DNA of 64,000 nucleotides, taken from NCBI GenBank assembly GCA_963693285.1, contig OY848918.1:12572960-12636959 (forward strand). Reading direction: 5' to 3'. A program made the position numbers and the translations under genes. Of this stretch, positions 1 to 11,482 are shown piece after piece (position 1 is the stretch's first letter; each line of letters begins with the position of its first letter). The notes below the pieces were generated by a model. It saw only the letters and a list, made by a program, of their open reading frames with translations, was not told the DNA's origin and did not search any database. Source of the DNA: Xestospongia muta (taxonomy: Eukaryota > Porifera > Demospongiae > Haplosclerida > Petrosiidae).

Positions 1-1226
1 GACTTACACAAAACTTTCAATGCAAGTTGTATCTATATACTCTTCTCTTGTTTGGATAGCTCCATGATCTCTATGTACTCTCATTGTGTTACTAGTATTG
101 TAACAAAGGTCACTGTCCTCATTAATTATACACAGTATACACAACACTTGTTAGGTTTGTTGTCCTTTGTTTAGTTCATGGTTCTATAAAAATGACCCTT
201 GACCTTTAAAGTTATAATTGTCAATACATCATTAGGTCTAAAATAATACAATATCCTAATATCGTACATTCATACATGTTGAGTAGCTTAGCCAAAATAT
301 TTGATGAGGAAATGTAGAATACTCCAAGTTATGATACACACTTATCCTCTAAATATAATTTGCCTTCAAAGACTAGTGCTTTTATTTTCTAATGTTTGTC
401 AAATGTAATTAATTACCTTACTAAGATCGAAAAATAATAATTAAATAAATAATTAATGTTTGAGCATTTCTAGGCCACCTGACAAAGATATGAAAAGCTC
501 GTCAGAGTCAGCACATTTAAAAATATAATACATAAACTAACTGTAAATTATTTTTTTAAATCAAGAAATCATTCTGTAATTATTTGAATCTTTATAATCT
601 CTGCCATTTTGTCCCACTGGGAGTGTGACCTGCATTTGAAGTGTTATTGAGAAGGTGTGGCTATAGTCTTCCTATAAAAGCATTTGTTGTGAGGGTGTTT
701 ACTATAGGTGTAATCTGTGTTCAATTTGTAGCTGTTTATCCCACCAGGAGGAGGTGCCTGTTAATAATATTATTTTATTCTGTAATTGCAATATTTGGAG
801 GTCTGACTTGATCTTGATAAAATTATATGACTGTTTAGATTAAATAGGATTTTTATAGAGACCATGGGTAAGTAAGGGAATTCCTTTCAAGAGGTAACTG
901 CATTACATTATAGTGGTACTATAGGATAATGCCATTAACAAGTACACAACTCTATAACAATAACTCGTTCCATATTTTGGACACCTAATATTGTTGGGAC
1001 AAGATTTCAACACCTGATTTTTCTATCTCAATGAAGTCTGTCAACATTGTCACTTGATAAAAATACAATAATTATAATCATATTATTTAAGACTGAGAAT
1101 GTATAATATACTATTGACTAAAAATAGTAGTAGCTACAGTATATAAAGAGCTAATTATTGAAATAATATCAAAAAGACAAAGATGCTTATATCTAAATGA
1201 TATTACATTGATCTCATTGCCTTTAG
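1..1226. other. Non-coding, probably intron upstream of the ABCB6-like exons
   Basis: No coding exon could be recognised here. The next exon opens in phase 0 after a clear acceptor (AG at 1225-1226), so an upstream exon must exist. The residues that usually precede the nucleotide-binding domain of ABCB6 are not found in any frame, so this stretch is most likely intron with further exons outside the window. AT-rich, no obvious repeat structure. Confidence 0.5.
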
Positions 1227-3882
1227 ATTACTGATGGCCGTATAGAGTTTCGTCATGTCTACTTCCACTACAATCCTGAGAAACCTATACTTAAAGATCT
1301 CTCATTTACAGTAAGACCTGGTGAAACACTAGCTCTTGTTGGACCTTCAGGAGCTGGCAAATCTACTATCATACGTCTGTTGTTTAGATTCTATGATATT
1401 CAGGTAAGACAAACATTTCTCTCATAACTATTACATACAAGGACTAACATTGATATACTTTATTATGTGAAAATAGCGTATGTTTATATTGGTCCTCATA
1501 ATACTATAATATTGTACTGAGTGTTGTCACTAGACTTGTACAATATTAATAATGGAACTTTGACGATGTTCCATAATCATTAATAAAGTAGATCATATAC
1601 TCTTACTTGGAAGTATTAGGACCATGCACTCCTTAAAAATATATAGTTATGATGTGTTCACTTCCTGGTTCATTTCCTTTGAGGATTTAGTATATTCTGT
1701 TCAATTTGAACTTGACCACTAGTTAATGGAATTCAATTATGATGACAAATACTGTATATCGGGAAACTTTCACGTCAGGATATTTTTGCAAATTGGTGAA
1801 ATGGTGGTTTTCCGCGAATACAAATTTTGCAAATTTATACCGTGTTTCTACCCATTTGGAATAATTGTAAGAAATTGGCGAGGGATATTTTTATGAGGGA
1901 ATTAAATTCGTGAGATTCACAAAAAATTTTGCAACACGAATGTTTTCCGATATATGGTAACTCATATCATCAATCTAATTTGGGTATCCCCTCATATTTT
2001 AAATTTTTGAAGTGATTCTTAGCTCATTGTGTTTTTATAAGTGTGTTTTTGTTGTTGTTGCTTTTAAAGAGACTTTCAATTTGAACCAAATATAGTCTAG
2101 TAATAACAATAGTGTACAATAGTGGGAGGAGCTCAATTGATTAACTGTTACTGTAGACATTGAAATTTCCGTGGGTATAAATTTTCGTGGTTTGTATGAT
2201 TTCAAAGTTTCACAGGTCTTAAATTTTGTGGATAATAATAATAATAATAATAATACTTATGGATGTGTTGCATACCACATTGTTGAAAATGACAACATGC
2301 TTCACCTGCTAGTCAATGATCAGAGGCTACCATGTGTATAAGCACATTTGGGAGGCTGGCTGAGGATAGTGAAACTTTGAATTGCATGAGGGAAACTACT
2401 AATAGACGTGATCCTTTCTCAGTAGCAGTTATAGTTGTTGTCGTAGGAAATTTAGCATCTTTTTCTCAAGCAAAAAGGAACGATTACCTGCTCTGTAAAT
2501 GGAAGAAGATACTCAAGAGGCTTACCATAAGGAGGACTTGAAATGATTAGAAATAATTATTATAATATTATTTATAGCATTATGGCAATAAAACAAAGTA
2601 CTAATTTTCGCGAATTACACGGGTGCCACGAAGTTCACAAAAATTAATCCACAAAGGAAATTTCAATGTCTACGGTATGTTAAAACAACTATAGCATTAA
2701 GACATGCGATTTACTTCATATTAATTGAAATGAATTTGATAAATTATTTAGATTATTTATATATTTAACAAATTGAGTTTCTAATTTATAGACGTGTTTT
2801 ATAGTGGAGCTACTATGAAGTAATTGTTTACAAGGCATCACTACTACGTAGAGATCTTGCTTACAATTAATGTAGTCTTGTAAACAAGTGTTCAGGGTTA
2901 TTTACTATGAAGCACTGTTTGTAAACCTTCTATCCTAGACAAAAAAACAAACCAGAATGCATGAATATTATTAGTATTAGCTCACTCTATACTTTAGGGT
3001 TTAGGAAGGTTTAGGGATGATGTTAGGAAACTCTTATCCCTGTATTTTGTATATTAAAGGGATTCACAAATGGTGCTTACTTCAGTAGGTGTGGTTGAAT
3101 GTATTTGTCAAAATCTTCCAAAAAAATACTGTATTTCAATAGAATCCAATAGATATTAAATATAATAAAAGTAATAAGATTCACAGAATAACTTTAATGA
3201 TTAAATCTCAATCTTTATGACCTGAAAGTGTAACAATTGTTATATTTAATATCATTTGTGTCCTTTTCAGGATGGTATGATTCTTGTTGATGGTCAAGAT
3301 ATTCGTCATATTAAACAATCTTCATTGCGTCAAAGTATAGGAGTGGTACCTCAAGATACTGTCCTATTTAATGATATTATTCAATATAATATACGATATG
3401 GACGTGTAACGGCTACTGATGATGAAGTAGAGAGAGCTGCTGAGTATGCTGATATGCATGATCGTATCTTGAGCTTTCCTCAACAGTATTCCACAATCGT
3501 AGGAGAGAGAGGACTTAAATTGAGTGGAGGAGAGAAACAAAGAGTAGCCATAGCTCGTACTATTCTCAAAAATCCATCCATTATATTACTAGATGAGGCT
3601 ACCTCAGCACTGGACACACAAACTGAACGTAATATTCAAGTCTCTCTAATGAAGGTGTGTCAAGGGAGAAGTACTATCATTGTAGCTCATCGTCTGTCAA
3701 CCATTATCCATGCCAACCAGATCTTGGTGTTAAAAGATGGAGAGATATGTGAACGAGGGACACATCAAGAACTCCTGTCATTAGAAGGAGTATATGCTAA
3801 TATGTGGTTACAACAACAGCGAAGTCTTGAGGAAGAGGAGGGACAGGGAATTGAAGAGACAAGAGGAGAAACAGAACTCTGA
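1227..3882 (+). CDS. ABCB6: ABCB6-like ABC half-transporter, C-terminal nucleotide-binding domain (5' partial)
   Basis: Two coding exons, 1227-1403 (59 codons) and 3271-3882 (203 codons plus TGA), joined in phase 0 across a GT-AG intron of 1867 bp. Together they give 262 residues that form a whole ATPase domain. Seen: Walker [10 protein letters not shown] (residues 39-47), Q-loop VPQD (Q87), signature LSGGE (143-147), Walker B ILLDE (D167, E168) and H-loop AHR (H199). The order and wording (GRIEF opening, [43 protein letters not shown]) match the ABCB6/HMT1 branch closely. Family knowledge: ABCB6 is a homodimeric half-transporter of mitochondria and endolysosomal or plasma membranes, linked to porphyrin or heavy-metal transport. 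The membrane domain lies upstream, outside the window. The end is acidic (EEEE, ending GETEL). It converges on the monooxygenase gene at 4368, with 485 bp between stop codons. Confidence 0.93.
1749..1961. mobile_element. Short inverted-repeat element (MITE) in the transporter intron
   Basis: The left end (TACTGTATATCGGGAAAC) and the reverse complement of the right end (TTACCATATATCGGAAAAC) match with few differences, giving terminal inverted repeats of about 18 bp around a 213-bp AT-rich body. There is no coding capacity. Family unknown. Confidence 0.7.
2149..2677. mobile_element. Non-autonomous inverted-repeat transposon carrying a HIRAN-like remnant
   Basis: The left terminus TACTGTAGACATTGAAATTT and the reverse complement of the right terminus (TACCGTAGACATTGAAATTT) form an almost perfect inverted repeat of at least 20 bp. 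The 529-bp element lies wholly inside the transporter intron. It holds an (ATA)n tract near 2231 and a broken HIRAN-like coding remnant. The element is orientation-neutral; the coding remnant is on the plus strand. Confidence 0.75.
2322..2541 (+). pseudogene. HIRAN-like domain remnant, frameshifted
   Basis: From 2322 one frame reads [13 protein letters not shown]. The similarity then moves to the frame opened at 2332, giving residues [20 protein letters not shown] and a following VVGNL. This order (YHVYK..WEA, ..E.L.C.RE..N..DPF.VAV, ..VG..) is the pattern of HIRAN-like domains that I recognise from repeat-encoded proteins of cnidarians and sponges. At least one frameshift separates the halves, and the second frame stops at 2541. 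It sits inside the inverted-repeat element, so it is transposon cargo or a captured domain, not a host gene. Assignment from pattern memory only. Confidence 0.5.
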
Positions 3883-4055
3883 TGATTATGTATTTCTTAA
3901 TGTATTCTTGTTATTTTACATTGTTACTATAAAATTCGGCATTATGCTTTTGAAAATTTCAGTGTTTTAACTGCACATAAAATATTCTATATTACGTATA
4001 TATTGATTTTCATTTAAGGATTTTAATAATTAATATAATTCAATACTTCATGATC

Positions 4056-4061
4056 AATAAA
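4056..4061 (+). promoter_or_regulatory. Candidate polyadenylation signal of the ABCB6-like gene
   Basis: AATAAA lies 174 bp after the stop codon at 3882 and is the first canonical hexamer there. Confidence 0.4.
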
Positions 4062-4367
4062 TTATTTTGATATTTTGCATGTTCAATTTAACTTTTATAT
4101 AAATGTGGGGTTATATGGTATTGAGCTAATTGTTAAAGTTCACATATATACCTAATGTGCATGTGTTTTGCTTGTTATTACAGGTTGAAAGTAACAATAG
4201 TCAATACTAAGCATTTTAATTAAACAATAAGATCAGGAATTGTAAAAATTTGACATAACTCAAGGAATAAGAAAGTATAAAAATATTCTTAAAAAAGGAC
4301 TACCATAAACTAAATAACAGAGCACAAAAGTGTAAGTAACAACACTTCACACAACAGTAGAATTAGT

Positions 4368-6021
4368 TCAGTTTATGATGAAGGCTATCAGGGCCAAGAC
4401 AAATGAAGCAGACACTCCAACTACAAAAGATCCTGCTCCACTTGGTGACAATGAGTCAGGACACTCCAGTGTTTTATTGGGTTCTTTGTATGGACAATTG
4501 ATAGAAGGAACTTTACCATGTGTAAAGTTATATAATTGCTGGAGTATGATATGTTATGAATAAAAATAAATAAAGTTATATACATTCTATATTTCTGTAT
4601 TTATAATAAATTGAGAACTATTGCTTAATCTGAGAAAGCATTATCTCATATTAACAATATTGCTACAAACAAAGAGTTTCTGTTGGTTATTATAGATATA
4701 GTAAAATTTGCATGCTAATAGAAGATTAAAATGTATATCACATTTACCCCATTGCCATATATATCTGCTGTGAAACTACAGAAAGAAACCTGGTCTGAGT
4801 TTAAAAGTGATGTTTCTAAACCATTGATCTGATCAGGAGTCCAGTCAAGTCTGTTGAAGGTCTCAGTTACTGTTCGATTATTGATCCCTCTTTGAGGCAA
4901 AGAAGCAAAGTATCCTTGTAGAGTTTGCCTATATGTATAAAAATGATAATTATGCAATATTGTAGGCTATCTTACGGAACATTGTTTACAACAAATGAGG
5001 TAAAGCTTTGAGTACCAGGACCACTAAGACAATTTGAGATATTACTACGTGGATAGTAGACTGGAAATGATAAACACATTTCTTCTCTAGTACTCTCTCC
5101 TCCCTATACATAGATACAGATGCTAGAGTTGTCAAAAAAATACTCTGAGCAAACACTTACCAAAGACACTCCAGTACGGGTCTTACTATCATAGGTACAA
5201 GCAACTACTAGCATATCACCCTGTTAAAGAAGGAAGTTAGAGTTTATCTACAGTTATATAATCACAGCTAATAAAAACGATATACTAACAGTATGTGATT
5301 AGAATTCCTTACTGGTTTGACTATTACTTCATCAAGATAAACAGTCTGTTGAAAATTAAAGTCATAGTGAAGATTTTTATCAATTGGTTTCAACTCTTTA
5401 ATTTGTTTTCCATCACGACATTGTTCAGTACGTCTTAAATGTAGAAGTTCAACTTTTGTACCTAAAAGCAGACCAACAATAATGACTGAAAACAACTATC
5501 ATAAAGTGGAAATGTTCAAGTACAAGGAAAAGTAGTTCTTGCTGTCGAGTAATATAAATATAAAATATATTTTTATCTCAACTAAATGTAATTAACAATG
5601 TTATATATATAATACTTACCCAGTAGATGAGTATGTAAAGTGTTGGCAAAGATGTGTATGCCTTCTGGAGGAAAAAACTGACAAAGAGGAAAAACAGCAA
5701 ATGGGGTAAGTAGTCTAAGTACCATTACAGTGAATATTATTTAGTATTAGCTCTAGACAGTTAGATATAGAAATAGAGTTTTTTGACTAACTAGTTCAAT
5801 TAATACAAATGAACAACATCAAAGGATATAGAAGTATTAATATATTTTACTTGAGTACATGATGGAGAACAAAATCCATAAACAGTATAGTTCTCAGCTT
5901 TTGGAGGTATAATCATCAGTGGAGACACAAAATGTCCAATTTCCATTATACCAGCATCATATTGACGTGGTGTATCAATGTAATAAAATTTCATACCAGA
6001 ATTATCAACAACACCTATAAG

Positions 6022-6093
<72 letters not shown>

Positions 6094-8623
6094 AGGGAGG
6101 GAGGGAGAGAGGGAGGGAGAGAGAGAGAGAGGGGGAGAGAGATTGCTATTCCAAATTCTTATACACAATAAATAATATTCCTGTTACTGTGGCACATATT
6201 ATCACATAATCATGTGAGATATTATCACATAATCATGTGAGATATTATTACATAATTATGTTAAATAATAATCATCAAATAATCATGTGATATATAACTT
6301 GGATATTACATGTGAGATATAAATCATGTGAGTAGTGATGACATAAGTCACATGAGACATGATATCATACTATAATCTAATGATAGTACAAATAACTCTC
6401 ACCTGACACTCTATGTGGGTTATCATAATGCATTTGGATGACAGCATAGCGATAATCATTCCCTCCAATAGGGTAGGCAACATTACGTGGATAGATGAAA
6501 TCCTAAAACAAATTAATGATATTATTGTTACATAAAGTATTCATAAATCACTTTATCAATTATTACCTGTCTGTCTGTTTTATTGTAAAAACATTTGTCA
6601 GTATTATACATAATTATTCAAAATATAAATATATTAATTTTGTTTGATTCCTCAATTTAGAATTGAAAGCTAACTCAATGAGCTGGACAATAGCACCAAT
6701 TAAATAGGTTATAATTACACTAATTAACAAAATCCAAACAGTAAATATCTTAAAAATGTGATTAAAAATAAGATGGATCTTCACAGAGCTACACAAAGTA
6801 ACTTGAGGTGACTTGAATTATGAATGCAAACATTAGTTATATCATTAAAACATTAATGTTGGATAATAAAAACTTACCTCACCCCCTACAGCCCAAGCAC
6901 CAATTAGTAGCCCAGAAAAACAATTTGTCAAACTATCACTGACGTCATCACATAGACCATCTGGTTCAGTAGTATTAAGTTCATCACAGAGAAAGATCAA
7001 CATGTGATGAACATGTGCTTCGTTCCCTTCATCAACAAGTGGTGACACCTGCAGTACCATGAGAAAAACACTAAGAACTATTTTGAAAAAATTTAATTAG
7101 GAATTGTAGTACTATTAACTAGATTTATTATAAAAACACTGGTAACTGCCTACAGACTGCATTTATCCTGCTCTGGATAAAATTGGTTAGGTATGCATGG
7201 CTATATGTATGTATAAGTAGGTTAAGCATATATATATGATGCTGTAATGGTCAAGACCAGGAGCACATGACAACTTTTGAAAATTAACACTAGTTATTAT
7301 ACTATATGACAATTTACAATGATATTGTTTTAGCTTTAAAGATGAAGACAGATTTTTAACCTTGATGATGTATCGCTCTTTATCCTGAACAAGTTGTGGG
7401 AGCTCAAATCCAGCACACCAGTATGTAGTATCCACACTAGGAATAGTTACCTAAATAATATATTTATGAATTCTGTATATCTGGATCCATTTCAAATATT
7501 CATGTATTTATGTGAAGTCTGTTAAAGACCTTTAGTTAAGTAATTAGAGACATACATTAGAGACAGCAAGAGTAAAGGATTGAGTTCCTGGTGGATCACT
7601 AGGTGGATTTAGTAGACCTCCAAGTAAGTTAACACTTCTTGATCCTTTATAATCATGAGCAATAAATGTCCCTTCAGCTCCATTAGGAGGATCTTCCTCT
7701 TTAAAGCTCCACACAATACGAGATGTACCAGTCTATAATAAAAATGATTATACTGACAGTGCAAAAGTAAGAGATTTTATACTATTATTATTTGAATAAT
7801 ATAAATAGAAACTTTCTGTGCTCTATCCTAGACACATCTCAATTTTCTTTTGGGGAATTCTATATAATGGTTGTCTTGTTATAGAAGTCAATTATTGTGA
7901 TGAGAAACTCCTGAGTGCATATTTGATTGGAAACCACTGAAGTTGACCAATTTGATATTCACACAACTAACAATTGTGTTAGTAAAGGTATGAAACTATG
8001 AATTTTGTTACACTGTGCAACATGTGACAGTAATTGAACATAACACTATTACAAAAGTTAAAATCCACATTAATACACTAGTACTGACTTTATCAATATT
8101 TAGATCTTCGTTATTTGGATCACACGAAGTGTAGTTTCTGGTAAATTCAAGTGTAGTGTGGCCATTACTCTCTTCAGAATTAGTCAGTATCCAGTCTTGA
8201 CTTTGATCAATTGGAGGAGTTGAACGTTGGACAGCAAAACGATCCTATAACATAAGACAATTATGACAATTACTTGATACATTAATAAATATCACTAGTA
8301 CTTTAATTTACTACAAAATCCATTAACTCTATGTACATAATTTAACTTACATTAAAGTAAGCACGACCATCTTGTACCCATCCAATTACAACATCAGATC
8401 CAGGCATTTGTCCATTAGGAGAGAGACCAAAACCAACCCAACCTGTAGTCCGGACTCTAACTGCAAAAGAAATGTTCTGCAGTTGTGGATTGTAGGTCCA
8501 ATAGAGAGTATATCTCTCATGGAGAGTCAAGTTAAACTGATACTTATCAGACAAGTCATGATCAGACATACAAGATGGAATGATAAAAACAACCACAGTC
8601 AAATAAAACGACCAGGTAGCCAT
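4368..8623 (-). CDS. MOXD1-like: DOMON and copper type II monooxygenase (DBH-like/MOXD1 family), gene 1 of the array, intact
   Basis: Thirteen exons, all GT-AG and phase-consistent: 8623-8351, 8244-8089, 7732-7556, 7450-7361, 7048-6878, 6502-6403, 6014-5851, 5677-5620, 5461-5313, 5220-5161, 5103-4976, 4928-4748, 4538-4368; 625 aa. Order: signal peptide (about 1-20), DOMON (about 25-150), N-terminal copper domain (about 200-340), C-terminal copper domain (about 345-510), stalk, GPI-type tail (SPSGAGS, then a hydrophobic end AFIIN). Putative copper ligands by analogy with peptidyl-glycine hydroxylase: H246/H247 (HHM) and H314 (QMHYDNP) for one site; H392/H394 (HTH) and M475 (EEMC) for the other. 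YWC at 212-214 also fits the family. Known of the family: ascorbate-dependent hydroxylation; MOXD substrates are unresolved. The start codon is 46 bp downstream of a TATA-like box. An ATTAAA (TTTAAT at 4215-4220 on plus) could be the poly(A) signal; it recurs after the other copies. The exon 2 donor is GTCAGT rather than GTGAGT. Confidence 0.92.
6025..6142. repeat. (GA)n microsatellite in intron 6 of gene 1
   Basis: About 118 bp of GA with interspersed GGGA blocks, directly upstream (in the minus sense) of the exon 7 acceptor. In transcript sense it is a (CU)n polypyrimidine tract. Low-complexity reading frames through it are not genes. The same tract marks a deletion breakpoint in the inverted pseudogenes. 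Confidence 0.95.
6196..6264. repeat. 23-bp tandem repeat, three units, intron 6
   Basis: Units starting at 6196, 6219 and 6242 read ATATTATCACATAATCATGT plus GAG, with drift in the third. Each unit contains a near-palindromic CACATAATCATGTG core. Related CATGTGAGATAT words continue to about 6360 and recur in intron 6 of the other copies. Confidence 0.75.
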
Positions 8624-8668
8624 GACTGGAATTGTATATTAGTGCAGACAGAAACTGCTTTTAATTTA

Positions 8669-8678
8669 TATTTATATA
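8669..8678 (-). promoter_or_regulatory. TATA-like box of gene 1
   Basis: Minus-strand TATATAAATA, 46 bp upstream of the ATG at 8623. Gene 2 has the equivalent box at 19383-19393. Both genes also share an upstream block (about 8795-8837 and 19507-19551, containing GGGATAAGACCCGAGACATT), consistent with a conserved subtype promoter. Confidence 0.5.
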
Positions 8679-8883
8679 GCCTGTTGTGAGGGAGGAAGCT
8701 ATGCAGGCCAACCTCTCACATGTCAATGAATACATATAAATGTAACTATCATCCTGTCTGGTCATAATATGGAAGGAAATATATGTTAGAGCCTACAGGT
8801 GGGATAAGACCCGAGACATTAATATAATACAATAAAGGTACAGGCGATTCAGAGTGTAAAAATAAATTTCATGATAAATAAAA

Positions 8884-9741
8884 GTGCACTAAAGTGCTTA
8901 ACCTCGCTGCCGTGCCCAGTGTAAATCTATACTGCAGAGTGCATGTAACATGTACATTTAAGATTGGATAAGGTGTGGTCAAATTATTGATGGAATCACG
9001 TGATACACATTACAAACTGTTGTTTGATGACTCAGCATTTTCCTTCAATCAAAGGGAAAAAGCTTTGTCGTTTACTGGGTACTTTGCACTCTGATTGACA
9101 TGTCTGTGAAGCTGTAACTGAGTAAGTAATAGTATCATTCAATTGCCAAGCAAGATTAAGTGCTAAATTCGTGACGAATGTTTCTCTGAGTCTTTACATG
9201 ACGCTTTAAAATGTTTCAATATTTCATATAAAAAATTTATTGTTACATGAAAATGAAGCGTTCCTTGGAAACGTCCCGTAGTACAAATATAAATTAATAT
9301 ATTATCTATTAGTAGCAGTTTTGTCAGTGCTTTGAGATGTTTCCTGAATGCGTTACTTCGCTCCAAGTCCACAAAACACTTTTCAGAACTTTTCTAACGA
9401 TTGCTTCGACCAACGGCCATCTGTCTTGCTGATCCGTATTCCTCTAAGATTCTCTACAGCATACTAAAAAATCTCCACATTAAGTTTTTTACTTTTCGAG
9501 AAACGGCACTTGACCTCTGCAGCCTGAAAATTTTTTTGCGAGTTTTAAGCTTTCTTTTTCTTTGACGATGTTCTTGATACTACTTTTGTAAAGTCCACAC
9601 GTTTTTCTATTCGTTGCTAAACGTTGGTAGCTGCTAACGCTTCGCTTGCCAAGTTATAGCAGTTCAAAAAAACAGGCATTGCAGACACACACACTGACAG
9701 ACTACAGTACCCTCGCTATGCGCCCACGCACAGCGAGGTTA
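8884..9741. mobile_element. Inverted-terminal element, first copy
   Basis: Begins GTGCACTAAAGTGC..AACCTCGCTG and ends CAGCGAGGTTA, so the ends form an inverted repeat of about 11 bp. The body is homologous to the element at 41585-42760. A minus-strand frame opening MDLERSNAFRKHLKAL (9163-9372) occurs in both copies but matches no domain I know. Gene 2's upstream flank lacks this insertion, which supports an inserted element. Confidence 0.65.
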
Positions 9742-9924
9742 ATAATGATTCATAATTTATTATTCATAGACCCCACCCTTTTAATCACAAGACTGTAAAG
9801 TAAATTATGTGACAAAGAAATGAAGTACAATTAATAATTTATAGTTATCACTGTTAATAAGAACATTTGTCATCTTTATTCTCCTAGGATGCCTTCTAGA
9901 AAGAGTCAACAATTGTCTGGCAGT

Positions 9925-10639
9925 CTACGTCCATGCTGTATTGAATACTAAATCATGAGAAGTAGCCCTTTTTGTCTGTCTTGTGTCATCGTTGCAGGTT
10001 TTAACTCTTCTTAAAGAGCTCATACTTCTTTTACAAGAACAAGTTGTCACTGGGATGGTGCAGATAATTATCAAGAGTGTACGAATATTTGGCAAAAACA
10101 ACTCATCTGCCATAGCTAGAGCATCCTGTGGTCTTTTAGAGAGATCATTATTAGTATATTTTTCCCACTTCATTTGCCAACTTAACAGCTCAGTGTCTAT
10201 ATTGTGAGGAGATGGAAGATCAGCTTTATACAATTCAACCATTTTCATAACAGTTTGCTTCCATTCAGGATCTTTTCTTATTGTTAATGGTATTAAACTC
10301 AGGCCCATGACTATTTCCTGATTTCCCTCTGGAAACCTTTCATCAAGCTGTGCACATATGATCTAGGAATGGGATAATGATCAATCTTTTGTAATGTTGT
10401 TGAAGATTTTCTGCTAAAGTGTTATCTTTGTTTTATTGTCTACCGTATGTACGAGGAATTGTAATCAAATCATTGTCAACACTATCTGACTCTACTATAG
10501 ACTTAGCAATGGTAAACCATTCTTCATTAACTCTATTCCATTTCATCTCTTGTTCTCTGGATACTTTATCTTGTGAGGTCAAGATGTGCCTGTGTACCTT
10601 AATAATGCCTGTAGCACTTGACTGAAAACCAACACTCAA
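9925..10639 (-). pseudogene. hAT-type transposase remnant (C-terminal dimerisation region)
   Basis: Reading minus strand, two overlapping pieces in different frames (10639-10433 and 10308-9925) align to the end of hAT transposases of the ZMYM1/THAP-like kind. Visible words are PRTYGRQ, IPFLDHMC, ERFPEGN-like residues across the frame break, then TIPVTTCSCKRSMSSLRR, the typical IPV..CSCERSFS.L.R motif. The frame is broken near 10330-10430, with a stop soon after GRQ. The N-terminal DDE catalytic part is absent. It lies between gene 1 and an inverted monooxygenase fragment. Confidence 0.75.
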
Positions 10640-10998
10640 ACCCTTTGATAAGACTCAGCCCTTCCAGGCAACATCAAAACCCATCATAAACTGTATGTTT
10701 GTAATAGTGAGAGATTGCATGCATGATTGAGATGATACTATAAACTAAGGTCATGTTGGTAATTGTAATGAGAAAAATGTTTATTCATGATTTGATGGCC
10801 ATCCATATAATAATAGGGGAGGCCTAGCTAAACGAAACAGTAATATTACTGATTGTAGCCATTGACAATTTTACATAAGTTAAGAAATAAGAAAGTAAAA
10901 AATAATCATCAAAAAAGAATTACCACATATTAAACCTAAAAATTAGAGCACAAATAACTAAGTAACAAACACTTCACACATGCAGCGTTAGAATCAAT
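10640..10998. other. Spacer: 3' flank repeat of the monooxygenase unit
   Basis: No gene. The sequence resembles the 3' flanks of genes 2, 3 and 5 (words such as AGTGAGAGATTGCATG and GGTCATGTTGGTAATT), showing that this is the end of an older, mostly deleted monooxygenase unit. Confidence 0.6.
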
Positions 10999-11482
10999 TC
11001 AGCTTATGATGAAGGCTATCAGGGACAAGACAAGTGAAGCAAGAGATTCTGCTCCACTTGGTGACAATAAGTCAGGACACTCCAGTGTTTTATTGAGTTC
11101 ATTGTATGGACAATTGATTAAAGGATGTTTTTCAAATATATAGTTAGATAATTGCTAGAGTGTGATATATTATGAATAAAAGTAAGTAGAGTTATATATA
11201 TATACATGCTATAATTTGCATTTAAAATGAATTGAGATTATTCCTCTCATAATAATAATATTGCTATAAAAAAAGAATTTCTGTTGGCCATTATAGATAT
11301 AGTAAAATTTGCATGGTAATAGAACATTAAAATGTGTATCACATTTACCCCATTGCCATATATATCTGCTGTGAAACTACAGAAAGAAACCTGGTCTGAG
11401 TTTAAAAGTGATGATTCTAAACCACTGATCTGATCAGGAGTCCAGTCAAGTCTGTTGAAGGTCTCAGCTTTTGTTTCATTAT
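10999..11482 (-). pseudogene. Monooxygenase fragment: exons 13 and 12 only
   Basis: The exon 13 homologue (10999 to about 11160) keeps the tail codons ending IN-stop at its low end, but a deletion removes the CCAACTAC region and a premature stop and frameshifts follow. The exon 12 homologue (11350-11482) retains the donor side (GCAATGGG before GTAAAT) but is cut off after GTTTCATTATT, where it fuses to plus-strand exon 4 of another copy. There is no promoter and no upstream exons, so this is a relic. Confidence 0.8.

Noticed and set aside
2824..2887. Inverted repeat TTGTTTACAAG / CTTGTAAACAA in the transporter intron
   Set aside because: Only 11 bp arms, no repeated copy and no further structure found.
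5800..6171. Ser/Leu-rich and Arg/Glu-rich frames across the GA tract
   Set aside because: Low-complexity translation of a microsatellite overlapping exon 7.
8372..8689. Plus-strand frame MYPSNYNIRSRHLSIRRE..., repeated at 19091, 27736, 34118, 47626 and 57475
   Set aside because: Exact antisense of exon 1 of each monooxygenase copy. Its conservation follows from the coding strand; it has no splice or domain evidence of its own.
9983..10207. Plus-strand frame over the transposase relic
   Set aside because: Antisense of the hAT-type remnant, which has clear motif support on the minus strand.
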